Below the pieces are notes generated by a model that was not told the DNA's origin, ran no database searches, and saw only the letters and a list, made by a program, of their open reading frames with translations. 64,000 nt of DNA, from contig NZ_JAHXYZ010000002.1 of the NCBI RefSeq assembly GCF_019969685.1, forward strand, positions 1,302,001 to 1,366,000, written 5' to 3'. Shown here in pieces: positions 17,363 to 26,248 of the stretch (positions within the stretch are counted from its first letter, which is position 1; each line of letters starts with the position of its first letter). This stretch comes from Microbacterium sp. EST19A (GTDB lineage Bacteria > Actinomycetota > Actinomycetes > Actinomycetales > Microbacteriaceae). The position numbers and the translations under genes are program-made.

Positions 17363-17716
17363 ATGAGCAACCCGGACATCACTCCCGCACTGCCCACGTC
17401 GATCCAGGAGTTCGTCGACGCCACCAACGCCGGCGACACGGAACGCTTCGTCGGCGTCTTCACCGAAGACGCGAACCTCGACGACTGGGGGCGGAAGTTC
17501 CACGGGCACGACGGCATCCGCTCCTGGAACGACAGCGACAACATCGGCAAGCAGAGCCACTTCGACGTCGTCAGCGTCGTCGAGGGCGAGGAGCCGCAGA
17601 CGTACGTCGTCACTCTCGCCGTCAGCGGGAACGGCTACAACGGCACCGGGCCGATGATCTTCACCCTGAGGGACGGACTCATCGCCGACGTGAAGATCAC
17701 CGACACGACGACCTGA
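17363..17716 (+). CDS. NTF2-like (SnoaL) domain protein
   Basis: A 117-residue protein with the NTF2-like pattern: FVDATNAGDTERFVGVFTEDANLDDWGRKFHGHDGIRSW. The chosen ATG has a GGGAG ribosome site 4 nt upstream; an in-frame TTG at 17327 has none. Such proteins hold small hydrophobic molecules and act as isomerases, cyclases or hydrolases. The role is unknown. It lies between the cysteine hydrolase and a second NTF2-like gene on the same strand, which suggests a small operon. Confidence 0.8.
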   Translation: MSNPDITPALPTSIQEFVDATNAGDTERFVGVFTEDANLDDWGRKFHGHDGIRSWNDSDNIGKQSHFDVVSVVEGEEPQTYVVTLAVSGNGYNGTGPMIFTLRDGLIADVKITDTTT

Positions 17717-17740
17717 TCACCCGCGCGAGACAATGGTGAG

Positions 17741-18133
17741 GTGATCGAATCGTGGGAGCTGCGGGAGTGGTTCGGCGACTACCTCGACGCCTGCAACCGG
17801 CATGACCTCGACGCCATCCGTGCTTTCGTCCACTCGGATGTACGACGCGCTCACCTTCCCGGGGGCGCAGACGCGTGGATCGCCGACGTCGCCGAACTGA
17901 TCGAGGCCTTCCCCGACTGGCAGTGGCGACGCATCCAGCTCATCGTGGAGGATGAGCGCATCGCCGCGCATCTGCGCGGTGGCGGTACGCACCTCGGCGC
18001 CTTCCGAGGAGTCGCCGCGACCCGCCGCCGCGTCAACGTGGCCGAGTTCGGAATGTTCCGCATCGTCGACGGACGGGTGGCGGAGTTCAGCGGGACGGAT
18101 GCCGGCGCCCTCCTCCACGCCCTCTCGGGCTGA
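17741..18133 (+). CDS. NTF2-like (SnoaL, ester cyclase-type) protein
   Basis: A 130-residue protein starting at GTG. It has the SnoaL-like pattern: YLDACNRHDLDAIRAFVHSDVRRAHLPGGADAW, then ELIEAFPDWQWRRIQLIVEDERIAAHLRGGGTH. The HLRGGGTH segment resembles the ester cyclase family's W-x-G-T-H-x-G motif. It follows another NTF2-like gene by 24 bp. Substrate unknown. Confidence 0.78.
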   Translation: MIESWELREWFGDYLDACNRHDLDAIRAFVHSDVRRAHLPGGADAWIADVAELIEAFPDWQWRRIQLIVEDERIAAHLRGGGTHLGAFRGVAATRRRVNVAEFGMFRIVDGRVAEFSGTDAGALLHALSG

Positions 18134-18222
18134 CGGCTGGTGCGGGACGGGCGCGCGCGAGTACTCTTCGCGGACGGGGATCCGGCACGGAACGAATCCG
18201 ATGCGGATCAGGAGGAGCGACG

Positions 18223-18609
18223 ATGACGACGCGTGACGAAGACTCGACGGCCACGACGCCGCGCTGGGTCTCCTGGTGGTTCCGCGGCGCTGCCGTCTAC
18301 GGGCTCGTCGTGCTGATCCCGCAGTACTTCCTGCCGCCGCCGGCCGGTGCGGAGGTCTTCTTCTACGGCTTCATCGGCACGGCGGCCGCCTTCCAACTGG
18401 TCTTCTTCGTGATCGCGGGAGATCCGGGGAGACACCGTGCCCTGATGCTCGTCGGGGTCGTCGAGAAGCTCGCCTACGGCGTTCCCGTGCTGATCCTCTT
18501 CGCGCTAGGGCGTGCGGATGCTCTCTACGTCGGCGCCGCGATCATCGACCTGATCCTCGGCGTCGGATTCTTCCTCGCCTGGCGCGCGACCCCGCGGCGG
18601 GGGCGCTAG
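18223..18609 (+). CDS. Small four-helix membrane protein
   Basis: A 128-residue protein with about four hydrophobic helices, starting roughly at residues 19, 45, 70 and 95. A strong AGGAGGAG ribosome site lies before the ATG. It resembles small uncharacterised actinobacterial membrane proteins; I do not recognise a named family. It converges on the ABC ATPase gene with a 4-bp overlap of stop codons. Confidence 0.75.
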   Translation: MTTRDEDSTATTPRWVSWWFRGAAVYGLVVLIPQYFLPPPAGAEVFFYGFIGTAAAFQLVFFVIAGDPGRHRALMLVGVVEKLAYGVPVLILFALGRADALYVGAAIIDLILGVGFFLAWRATPRRGR

Positions 18610-20306
18610 CGAGGCTGCTCGTCTCCCACCTCGATGGTCCGGAGCGCCCGCAGCAGCTCCTGCGTGTACGGGTGTGCCGGCGCACGGAAGATCTGCTCGG
18701 CGTCTCCGTGCTCGACGACCACGCCGTCCTTCATGACGAGCACGCGGTCGCTGAGGTGATGGATGACACCCAGGTCGTGGGAGATGAAGAGATAGCTGAG
18801 CCCGTACTCGTCCTGCAGGTCGACGAGCAGATCGAGCACCTGTGCCTGCACCGAGACGTCCAGCGCCGACACCGCCTCGTCGAGCACGAGGATCTCCGGC
18901 GACGTCGCCAGAGCCCGCGCGATCGCGATGCGCTGGCGCTGACCGCCGGACAGGCGCAGGGGGAACCGCTCACGCACGGATGCCGGCAGCGCGACCTGGG
19001 CGAGCAGATCGACGACGCGCTGCTCGCGCTGACGCCGCGTCAGACCGGCATCCGCGGGGATGGCGTCGAGCAGGATGCGCTCGGTGTTCCAGCGGGGATC
19101 GAACGAGCTCAGCGGGTCCTGGTACACGACGCCGATGCGGGGGCGCAGGGGACGACGACGGCGCTCCGGGACGGCGGACCACGCCTCCCCGAGCAGTCGC
19201 ACCTCCCCTTCGTCGGCGTGCTCGAGCGCCAGCGCGATGCGCGCCGTCGTGCTCTTGCCCGATCCGGACTCTCCGACGATCCCGAGGGTCTCGCCGCGGT
19301 GCAGCGTGAACGAGACGTGATCCACCGCCGTCTGATGTGTGCCGTCGGGCGAGACGAAGCGCTTGACCAGGTCGCGGGCCTCCAGCACCGGCTCCCCCTT
19401 CTCCCCCGACGAAGGGCGAGCGAGATGCAGGTTCGGAACGGTACGCTCCTGCGGTGCGAGACGCTCACCGCGGGTGTGACCGCTCGGAACGGCGTCGACC
19501 AGGCTCTGCGTGTAGGCGTGACGCGGCGCTCCCAGCAGCTGCGCCGCCGGACCCTGCTCGACCACCTCGCCCCCGCGCATCACGAGGATGTCGTCGGCGA
19601 GCTGCGCGACGACGGAGAGGTCGTGGCTGATGAGGATGATCGACGCGCCCTGCACCTTCGCGTCCTCCAGCAGCGACAGCACCTGAGCCTGCACGGTGAC
19701 GTCGAGGGCCGTCGTGGGCTCGTCGGCGATGATCACCTCCGGGTCGAGCGCGATGGCCGAGGCGATCAAGGCGCGCTGCCGAAGCCCTCCGGACAGCTCG
19801 CCCGGTCGCTGTCTGGCGCGCACCTCGGGTTGTGGAACGTCGACGCTCGCGAGCAGCTCGATCGCCTTGCGGCGACGCGCGGCGCGGTCGCGCCACCCAT
19901 GCAGGCGCAGCGCCTCCTCGATCTCACGCCCCACGGGGCGGAGAGGGTCGAGCGAGACGAGTGCGTCCTGCTGGATGAAGCCGATGCGCTTCCCGCGGAT
20001 GCCGCGCCATGACCGGTCCGTCTGTGCGGTGAGGTCGATGTCGCCGAGCGAGATCTGCTCCGCATCGACCACGGCGCCCGCGCCGGTGAGCCCGGCCAGA
20101 GTGCGCGCGGTGACGCTCTTGCCCGAACCGGATTCGCCGACGATCGCGACGCATCGGCCGGCGGAGAGCGTGAACGAGACGTCGCGAACGACGCTCACGG
20201 TCTCGCCGTCGCGGGCGAACCCGACGTTCAGGTTCCGCACCGTGAGACGCTCCTTCGCCACCGCGGGCGCGGAAGGCTGCGAGGTGATGAGTTCGGCGAC
20301 GCTCAT
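18606..20306 (-). CDS. Dipeptide/oligopeptide-type ABC transporter, fused double ATPase
   Basis: A 566-residue protein with two complete ABC ATPase domains, equal to DppD and DppF fused. Domain 1 (about 20-270): Walker A GESGSGKS, signature ELSGGLRQR, Walker B VIIADEPTTALD. Domain 2 (about 305-555): Walker A GESGSGKST, signature RLSGGQRQR, Walker B ILVLDEAVSALD. It energises import through the two permeases encoded upstream, with the lipoprotein receptor gene first in the operon. The gap to the permease gene is 1 bp. Confidence 0.95.
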   Translation of the reverse strand: MSVAELITSQPSAPAVAKERLTVRNLNVGFARDGETVSVVRDVSFTLSAGRCVAIVGESGSGKSVTARTLAGLTGAGAVVDAEQISLGDIDLTAQTDRSWRGIRGKRIGFIQQDALVSLDPLRPVGREIEEALRLHGWRDRAARRRKAIELLASVDVPQPEVRARQRPGELSGGLRQRALIASAIALDPEVIIADEPTTALDVTVQAQVLSLLEDAKVQGASIILISHDLSVVAQLADDILVMRGGEVVEQGPAAQLLGAPRHAYTQSLVDAVPSGHTRGERLAPQERTVPNLHLARPSSGEKGEPVLEARDLVKRFVSPDGTHQTAVDHVSFTLHRGETLGIVGESGSGKSTTARIALALEHADEGEVRLLGEAWSAVPERRRRPLRPRIGVVYQDPLSSFDPRWNTERILLDAIPADAGLTRRQREQRVVDLLAQVALPASVRERFPLRLSGGQRQRIAIARALATSPEILVLDEAVSALDVSVQAQVLDLLVDLQDEYGLSYLFISHDLGVIHHLSDRVLVMKDGVVVEHGDAEQIFRAPAHPYTQELLRALRTIEVGDEQPR

Positions 20307-20307
20307 G

Positions 20308-21174
20308 TCATCTGCCCTTCTCGAGACTGTTCTGGATGTGCTTGCCGATCGTCGTCGCCGTCAGCGCGAGCACGAGGATGACCAGACCGGGGATGAACGT
20401 CAGCCAGGGCGCCTGCAGGATGCTGGCACGCCCGGCATCCAGCAGCGCTCCCCACTCCGACGAGGGTGGCGCGACGCCGAGACCGAGGAACGACAGCCCG
20501 GACGCCCACACGATCGACTGCCCGATCGCCATCGTGAACACCGCCACGAGCGGCCGGATCGCGTTCGGCAGAACATGCCGCCCGAGGATCCTCCACCAGC
20601 CGTGGCCGAGCGCGCGCGCGGCCTCGACATAGCCGGCGTTCTTCGCAGACAGGATCTGGCCCCGCACCATGCGGGCGTAGCCCGGCGCGGTGCTGACGCC
20701 GACGGCCACTACCTGCGTCCAGGGCGACGGGCCGAGGATCGACACGAGCAGCAGCGCGAGCAGCAGGTTCGGGAAGGCGAACACCACCTCGATGAGGCGG
20801 TTGACGATCGCCGCCGTGACGCGATCGCCGAGCGCCGCGATCGACCCGAGGACGAGGGCGGCGATCAGGGCGATCCCCGCGGCTCCGATCCCGATCAGCA
20901 GCGACTCGCGCGTGCCGTGGATGACGCGGCTGTAGAGATCGCGGCCGGCCTCGTCGGTGCCGAACCAGTGCGCGAACGACGGCGGCTGCAGCGCGTCGGC
21001 GAATCCCTGCGCGGTGGGGTCCTGCGTGGCGAGCACGTTCGGCGCGACAGCGGCGATCACGAACAGGACGGCGAGGACGATCGCGGTGATCAGCGACCAG
21101 CTCACCGGACGGCGTCGGCGTTGCACCGCCTTCGCGGCGGGGCGGGCGATCTTCGCGGGAGGGGCGGTGGTCAT
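20308..21174 (-). CDS. ABC transporter permease (DppC-like)
   Basis: A 288-residue inner-membrane permease. The EAA-type loop is at EAARALGHGWWRILGRHVLPNAI, and about six helices follow an N-terminal charged stretch. The ATG at 21174 overlaps the stop of the preceding permease gene by 4 bp (ATGA), which fixes the start. The longer open frame upstream of this ATG is antisense-like and not protein-like. It pairs with the DppB-like subunit. Confidence 0.93.
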   Translation of the reverse strand: MTTAPPAKIARPAAKAVQRRRRPVSWSLITAIVLAVLFVIAAVAPNVLATQDPTAQGFADALQPPSFAHWFGTDEAGRDLYSRVIHGTRESLLIGIGAAGIALIAALVLGSIAALGDRVTAAIVNRLIEVVFAFPNLLLALLLVSILGPSPWTQVVAVGVSTAPGYARMVRGQILSAKNAGYVEAARALGHGWWRILGRHVLPNAIRPLVAVFTMAIGQSIVWASGLSFLGLGVAPPSSEWGALLDAGRASILQAPWLTFIPGLVILVLALTATTIGKHIQNSLEKGR

Positions 21175-22190
21175 GACGTCTTCAGCCTCGGGTCGATGAG
21201 CGTGTACACGATGTCGACCAGGAGGTTGGCGACGACGTAGAGGACGGCGACGAGCACCACGATGCCGGTCACGACGGGAAGATCCTGCGCTCCGACCGCG
21301 GCGACCAGCGTCTTCCCGATGCCGGGGCGCGAGTAGATCTGCTCGACGATCACGGCGCCCGACACGGTCGCGCCGAGGGCCCATCCGGTCAGGGTGACGG
21401 CGGGGATCGCTCCGTGCCGCAGCACGTGGCGGAGCCGGATGCCCAGGTCGCCCATGCCCCGCATCCGGGCGCTGAGGACGAACGGCTGGTCCAGGGCGCG
21501 CTCGTATTCCGCTCGCACCGACTGCCCCATGAAGCCGGCCAGCGGGATCGCGAGGGTGAGCGCGGGAAGCACGATGCCGTTCACCCCGCTGCCGCCCATG
21601 ACCGGGAACCAGCGGAGGGTCAGAGCGAAGAACAGCAGGAGCAGGATGCCGAGCCAATAGGGCGGCAGCGCGGCAGTGACGGTGTCGACGGTGGACCCGA
21701 GCGCCCGCACGCGCGGACCGCGTCCGGCGGTGAGGGTGACCCAGATGACCATCAGCACCCACGCGAGCAGGATGCCGGTGACGGTGAGCACGAGCGTCGA
21801 GCCGAGCTGTTCGCCGATCAGATCCCACACCGGACGGAACTGCTGGTACGAGGTGCCGAGATCGCCGCGGAGAAGACCGCCGATGTAGTTCAGGTACTGG
21901 ACGAGCACGGGGTTGTCGAGCCCGTAGGCGTCGATGATCGGGGCGAGCTCGTCGGGCGTGCGCTCCTGCGCCTGCCCGGTGCGGATGTTCAGGATCGCGG
22001 TGGCACGGTCCCCGGGCAGCGCCACCTGCGCGAGGAAGGCGGCGGTGGCCGCACCCCACAGCACGACGACCGCGCCCGCGATGTTCGATGCCGCGCGCCG
22101 GAGTGGCCGGAGCGAGCGTCGGGGCGCTCCCGGCCGACCGGAGGCGATCCGGTCGGCCGGGAGGGCCTCACTCGACGAAGTAAGCGTCAT
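21171..22190 (-). CDS. ABC transporter permease (DppB-like)
   Basis: A 339-residue permease with about six helices. It has the DppB hallmarks: FLAQVALPGDRA near the N terminus, the loop DLGTSYQQFRPV, and the C-terminal EQIYSRPGIGKTLV. The ATG at 22190 is preceded by GGGAGGA and overlaps the receptor gene by 23 bp. It forms the channel with the DppC-like subunit. Confidence 0.93.
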   Translation of the reverse strand: MTLTSSSEALPADRIASGRPGAPRRSLRPLRRAASNIAGAVVVLWGAATAAFLAQVALPGDRATAILNIRTGQAQERTPDELAPIIDAYGLDNPVLVQYLNYIGGLLRGDLGTSYQQFRPVWDLIGEQLGSTLVLTVTGILLAWVLMVIWVTLTAGRGPRVRALGSTVDTVTAALPPYWLGILLLLFFALTLRWFPVMGGSGVNGIVLPALTLAIPLAGFMGQSVRAEYERALDQPFVLSARMRGMGDLGIRLRHVLRHGAIPAVTLTGWALGATVSGAVIVEQIYSRPGIGKTLVAAVGAQDLPVVTGIVVLVAVLYVVANLLVDIVYTLIDPRLKTS

Positions 22191-23814
22191 AGAAGGTCGG
22201 TCCTCCCTGTGCGTTCTCCTGCCAGACACCGCGCAGGTGAGGGTTGACGCCGAGCGTGCTCAGCCGGTCGTAGAGGCCGAACGAGAGGGCGTGCTCGGCG
22301 ATGAACTCCTGCGCCTGCCCGTAGAGCTCGTTCTGCGTGTCGATGTCCGGCTCGGAGTTCGCCTGGAGGATCAGCGCCTCGAGCTCGGGGCTGTCGTAGA
22401 ACGCGTTGTTCGAGTAGTTCGGGTTGTCCTCGGTGCTCGGACGCCAGTTGATGTAGAGGATCCCCGCGTTCACGGAGGTCCAGTACCCGGCGGAGATGTC
22501 GTAGGCGTCGGGGCCGCTGTACGTGCCCGCCCAGGTCTCGGACGGCGGCACCGGGATGAGGTCGACCTTGAAGCCGGTGGCCTTCGCCTGCTCCTGCACG
22601 GCCTGGAAGATCGAGGCGCCGTCGGCGTTGATGATGGTGCCGGCGTTGTAGGGGAACACGACCTCGAGGGTCTTCCCGTCCTTCACCCGGTAGCCGTCGT
22701 CGTCGCGATCGGTCCATCCGGACTCGTCGAGCAGGCGGTTCGCCTCGTCGGCGTCGAAGGCGTACCAGTCGGCTGCCTTCTGGCTGTACCCGGGAGTCGC
22801 CTGGCTGACCCCGCCGTTGCCCTCGAAGGGGATCACGCCGTGACCGATCGTCTCGACGATGCTCTCCCGGTCGAGGCTGTAGATGAACGCCTTGCGCAGG
22901 TTCTCGTCCGTGAACGGGGCGCGAGTCGTGTTGAACGAGATCTGCTGGGGGCGCCCGGGCGTCACGTACTTGTGCAGCTCGTACTGCTCGCCGTCGAGTC
23001 CGTCCCACTCGATCGCGGGGATGTCGTAGATCGCGTCGGCCTCACCCGAGCGAAGCGCCGACACACGGGTGACGCCGTCGGCGACGAACTTCCAGTCGAT
23101 CTTCTCCACATAGGCGGGTCCGGTGTGCTGGGCGTTCTGGGGCCACGACGTGTAGTCGTCGTTGCGGACGAGCACGACGTTCTCCCCGCGGTTCCACTCC
23201 TGGACGATGAACGCTCCCGAGCCGATCGGCTGCTCGCAGTTCTCCTCATCGGTGCGGGTCTCGAGCGCCTTCTGCGACTGGATGCCGAAGTAGCCCTGCG
23301 CCAGATTCTCGATGAAGCGCGTGTACGGACGGGAGAGGTGGATGGCGACCGTGAGATCGTCGACGGCCTCCGCGGACTCGTAATAGCCGCCGAGCCAGAC
23401 GGCCGCCGTGCTGTTGCCGCCGTCGACCCAGTAGTCGAAGTTGTACGCGACCGCCTCGGCGTCGACAGGCGTACCGTCGGTGAACTCGACACCGTCCTTG
23501 AGCGTGAGCGTGTACGTCAGGCCGTCGTCGCTCACCGCCCAGTCCTCCGCAAGCCACGGCACGGCTTCGCCCTCTTCGGTCAGCGAGAACAGGCTGTCGA
23601 GGAACTGGTACGAGATGTACGCCTGCTCGATCCACCCGCCGAAGAGGCACTGCGGCTCCTGCTGGTGCGCGTAGACGATCGTGCCGCCGTCGACGCGCTC
23701 GGCGTCGGCCGAGGGTGCGGCGACCGCGCCGGCGTTGCAGGCGGTCAGTGCCACGGCGAAGACGGCCGCGGCGGCGGTCGCCGCCAACGAGCGGCGGATC
23801 CTGGGGGCGTTCAT
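22168..23814 (-). CDS. ABC transporter substrate-binding lipoprotein (family 5)
   Basis: A 548-residue SBP_bac_5 protein. It starts with a lipoprotein signal (RRSLAATAAAAVFAVALTAC) whose lipobox LTAC anchors Cys to lipid. The domain features of peptide/nickel receptors are visible: WLAEDWAVSDDGLTYTLTLKDGVEFTDG and RKAFIYSLDRESIV. The ATG at 23814 was chosen because the signal peptide begins there. It delivers substrate to the two permeases below it. The divergent FMN-type monooxygenase suggests the cargo may be a compound used as a sulfur, nitrogen or carbon source rather than a plain peptide. Confidence 0.93.
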   Translation of the reverse strand: MNAPRIRRSLAATAAAAVFAVALTACNAGAVAAPSADAERVDGGTIVYAHQQEPQCLFGGWIEQAYISYQFLDSLFSLTEEGEAVPWLAEDWAVSDDGLTYTLTLKDGVEFTDGTPVDAEAVAYNFDYWVDGGNSTAAVWLGGYYESAEAVDDLTVAIHLSRPYTRFIENLAQGYFGIQSQKALETRTDEENCEQPIGSGAFIVQEWNRGENVVLVRNDDYTSWPQNAQHTGPAYVEKIDWKFVADGVTRVSALRSGEADAIYDIPAIEWDGLDGEQYELHKYVTPGRPQQISFNTTRAPFTDENLRKAFIYSLDRESIVETIGHGVIPFEGNGGVSQATPGYSQKAADWYAFDADEANRLLDESGWTDRDDDGYRVKDGKTLEVVFPYNAGTIINADGASIFQAVQEQAKATGFKVDLIPVPPSETWAGTYSGPDAYDISAGYWTSVNAGILYINWRPSTEDNPNYSNNAFYDSPELEALILQANSEPDIDTQNELYGQAQEFIAEHALSFGLYDRLSTLGVNPHLRGVWQENAQGGPTFYDAYFVE

Positions 23815-24044
23815 GGGGCTCGGGTGCCTTTCGTCGGGTGACTTCTTGCGACGGCATCCGGAAGCCGTGCTGCAGCGATCCTCCCGATCCGGATGCCGGC
23901 GCACACCTCATCCGTCACGCGCGGCCGTCAGACGTCACATCGCGTCATCCGGGCTCACGCAGCGACATCGGATGCCGGGGCGCCCCGGTGTCCGCGCCAG
24001 GATCGCTGGCGGCGCGCGTGCGCCGACGAAAGGAGCGCCGCCTC

Positions 24045-25454
24045 GTGTCGGATCCCAAGAGACTCATCCTCAACCTGTTCGAGATGAACTGCGTGAGCCA
24101 CATCACTCACGGTCTGTGGCGGCTCCCCGGCAACCGGCGCACCGAGTTCAACGACATCGAGTACTGGACCGATCTGGCGCAGCAGCTCGAGGCCGGCGGG
24201 TTCGACGCGGTCTTCCTCGCCGACGTCGTCGGCGCGTACGACGTGTTCCGGGGAGGTCCGGAGACCGCGATCCGCGAGGGGCTGCAGATCCCCAGCAACG
24301 ATCCGATGCTGGTGGTGCCAGCGATGGCCGCCGTCACCAAGCACCTCGGGTTCGGCATCACGTTCTCCACGACCTACGAGCCGCCGTTCTCGTTCGCGCG
24401 CCGGATGTCGACGCTCGACCACCTCACGAAGGGGCGGGTGGGCTGGAACATCGTGACGTCGTATCTGCCGAACGCCGCGCGCAACTTCGGCCTGGAGGGC
24501 GAGATCGACCACGACACCCGCTACGAGATCGCCGACGAGTACCTCGACGTGCTCTACAAGCTGTGGGAGGGATCGTGGGACGAGGATGCGATCCTCGAGG
24601 ACCGGGAGCACGGCGTCTACGCCGATCCGGAGAAGATCCGCTACATCAACCATCGCGGACCGCGCTACGCGGTGGCAGGGCCCCACCTCTCCTCGCCGTC
24701 TCGGCAGCGCACGCCGTTCCTGATCCAGGCGACGCAGTCGACGCGCGGGATCGAGTTCGCCGGCCGCCACGCCGAACTGATCTTCACCGGTGGCCGCTCC
24801 TTCGAGCAGGTGAGCGGCACGGTGCGGAAGATCCGCGACGAGCTGGAGCGACAGGGGCGCGCTCGGGACGACGTCAAGTTCGTCGTCGGCGCGACGGTGA
24901 TCGTCGCGGCCACCAGGGAGGAGGCCGAGGCCAAACTCGCCGAGTACGACCGCTACGCGAGCATCGACGGGGTGCTCGCGCACGCCGGCCTGCCCTTCGA
25001 TCCGACGGCACATCCGGGCGATGTCACGCTCGGCGAGGCGCTGCGCCGTGAAGGGCGCGGCGATGATCTCGCCTCGGCCTTCCTGCCGCAGGAGAAGACG
25101 ATCGCCGAGTTCCTCGCCTCGATGAGCGGGTTCCACCGTCAGCCGTTCATGGCGGTCGGCTCGCCCACCGACGTGGCCGACCAGATCGAGAGCTGGCTGG
25201 ACGAACACGACATCGACGGCATCAACCTGGTGCAGTACCACTCCCCCGGCACCGCACGCGACTTCATCGAATTCGCCGTGCCGGAGCTGCGTCGACGCGG
25301 CCGGCTCCGCGACGGCTACGTGCCGGGCGAGACCCTGCGCGAGCGCGTGCACGGTGTCGGGCCCCGCGTGGCAGAGACGCATCCGGCGGCGCGCTTCCGC
25401 GGGGGACGGAATCTCGACGAGTCGATCGAGGGGGCGAACCTGCAGGCGGTGTGA
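24045..25454 (+). CDS. FMN-dependent monooxygenase of the NtaA/SnaA/DmoA family
   Basis: A 469-residue luciferase-like monooxygenase starting at GTG with AGGAG 10 nt upstream. Family patterns are clear: HITHGLWRLPGNR, YWTDLAQQLEAGGFDAVFLADV, RRMSTLDHLTKGRVGWNIVTSYLPNAARNFG. Members oxidise substrates such as nitrilotriacetate, dibenzothiophene, dimethyl sulfide or methionine-derived compounds with FMNH2 supplied by a separate reductase, which is not seen here. It is divergent from the peptide-type ABC importer across 230 bp, consistent with shared control and import of its substrate. Confidence 0.92.
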   Translation: MSDPKRLILNLFEMNCVSHITHGLWRLPGNRRTEFNDIEYWTDLAQQLEAGGFDAVFLADVVGAYDVFRGGPETAIREGLQIPSNDPMLVVPAMAAVTKHLGFGITFSTTYEPPFSFARRMSTLDHLTKGRVGWNIVTSYLPNAARNFGLEGEIDHDTRYEIADEYLDVLYKLWEGSWDEDAILEDREHGVYADPEKIRYINHRGPRYAVAGPHLSSPSRQRTPFLIQATQSTRGIEFAGRHAELIFTGGRSFEQVSGTVRKIRDELERQGRARDDVKFVVGATVIVAATREEAEAKLAEYDRYASIDGVLAHAGLPFDPTAHPGDVTLGEALRREGRGDDLASAFLPQEKTIAEFLASMSGFHRQPFMAVGSPTDVADQIESWLDEHDIDGINLVQYHSPGTARDFIEFAVPELRRRGRLRDGYVPGETLRERVHGVGPRVAETHPAARFRGGRNLDESIEGANLQAV

Positions 25455-25611
25455 GGAGGCCATGCGGGATGGGGACCGGTGAGCGCGACGCCAGGGGCGA
25501 CGTGAGCGCGAGGTCGGCGGGCTGAGCTACCGGGTCCTCGGCGGACGTCCGGGAGCAGGCCGGAAGGACCACGGCGAGCGCGCGCGAAAATCAGTATCTG
25601 ATCAGGAAATC

Positions 25612-25676
25612 TACTGCGGAGACGAGGGGATTTGAACCCCTGGTCCCCGTGAGGGGACTCCACCTTAGCAGGGTGA
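25612..25676 (-). repeat. Left attachment-like repeat: 3' part of tRNA-Ser(GCU)
   Basis: Read on the minus strand this is the 3' two thirds of a tRNA-Ser: anticodon loop CTGCTAA with anticodon GCU, a long variable arm (GTCCCC/GGGGAC), T arm with TTCAAAT, acceptor 3' strand CGTCTCC and discriminator G, with no encoded CCA. The matching acceptor 5' strand (GGAGACG) and the D arm are absent upstream, so it is not a working tRNA. The same 65 bp, with one mismatch (25665), recur at 53674-53738 in the same orientation. This is the expected scar of integrase-mediated insertion at a tRNA 3' end. Confidence 0.85.
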
Positions 25677-26248
25677 ATACGGCCACGTTGCGATTCCACG
25701 GCTTTGGACCTGATCACTCCATGGAAGTGGCAATTCTCCGCCACGACCGGGGATTCTCTGGATGCACGTGTAACACGTCAGTCACGCATGGAGCCTCCTG
25801 AGGCGCCATCCTCGCGGCATCCGGGGACACTTGGGGGACACTTGTGGCCGCAAACGGATGGTCGTGTTTGTCGCCTGATAGTGGGCCAGGCATCGTCCTA
25901 GTTGCCGTCGAGTCGGTCGCCATTTCATCGGGGCCCGCACTTGACCACGGGCGCGACAAATGAGCCTGGGCGGACCTGCGGATCGATCCTCTCTAGGAGC
26001 AACATCACCGCCGCGCGTGCGAGAGGCACTGGCAGCGGTTCGAAATCATGGGCTAGTGGTGACAGATGTATCGTTGACCCTTTATGAACCCTTCGGCGCT
26101 CTTGGGCTCGGCTTCTCCTTCGACCGCGCGGGCGCGATCACCCTCCGCCGAAACTTGACCGGGTGAGCCACAGGCCCGAGGACTTCTTCATGAACGGCGC
26201 CGCCGCCCAGTTCAGGTCCTCATAGACTCGGTTCCCCCGGCCGCGCTG
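25677..26248. other. Island left arm, no supported gene
   Basis: About 570 bp with no convincing coding region. It shares decayed spaced similarity with the arm next to the right repeat: TGATCAGGT, GCCGTGG and the string GGGGGACACTTG (25833-25844) lie at nearly the same distances as in 53739-53905. A doubled GGGGACACTTG occurs at 25823-25844. The last 250 bp before the AraC gene show nothing I can name. Confidence 0.5.

Noticed and set aside
20308-22059. 583-codon frame on the permease strand
   Set aside because: Only the part after the ATG at 21174 is a permease; the upstream half is the wrong frame of the other permease.
21934-23841. 635-codon plus-strand frame
   Set aside because: Shadow of the peptide-binding lipoprotein gene.
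25612-25705. Intact tRNA-Ser gene
   Set aside because: The acceptor 5' strand and D arm are missing here and at the right copy, so these are fragments.
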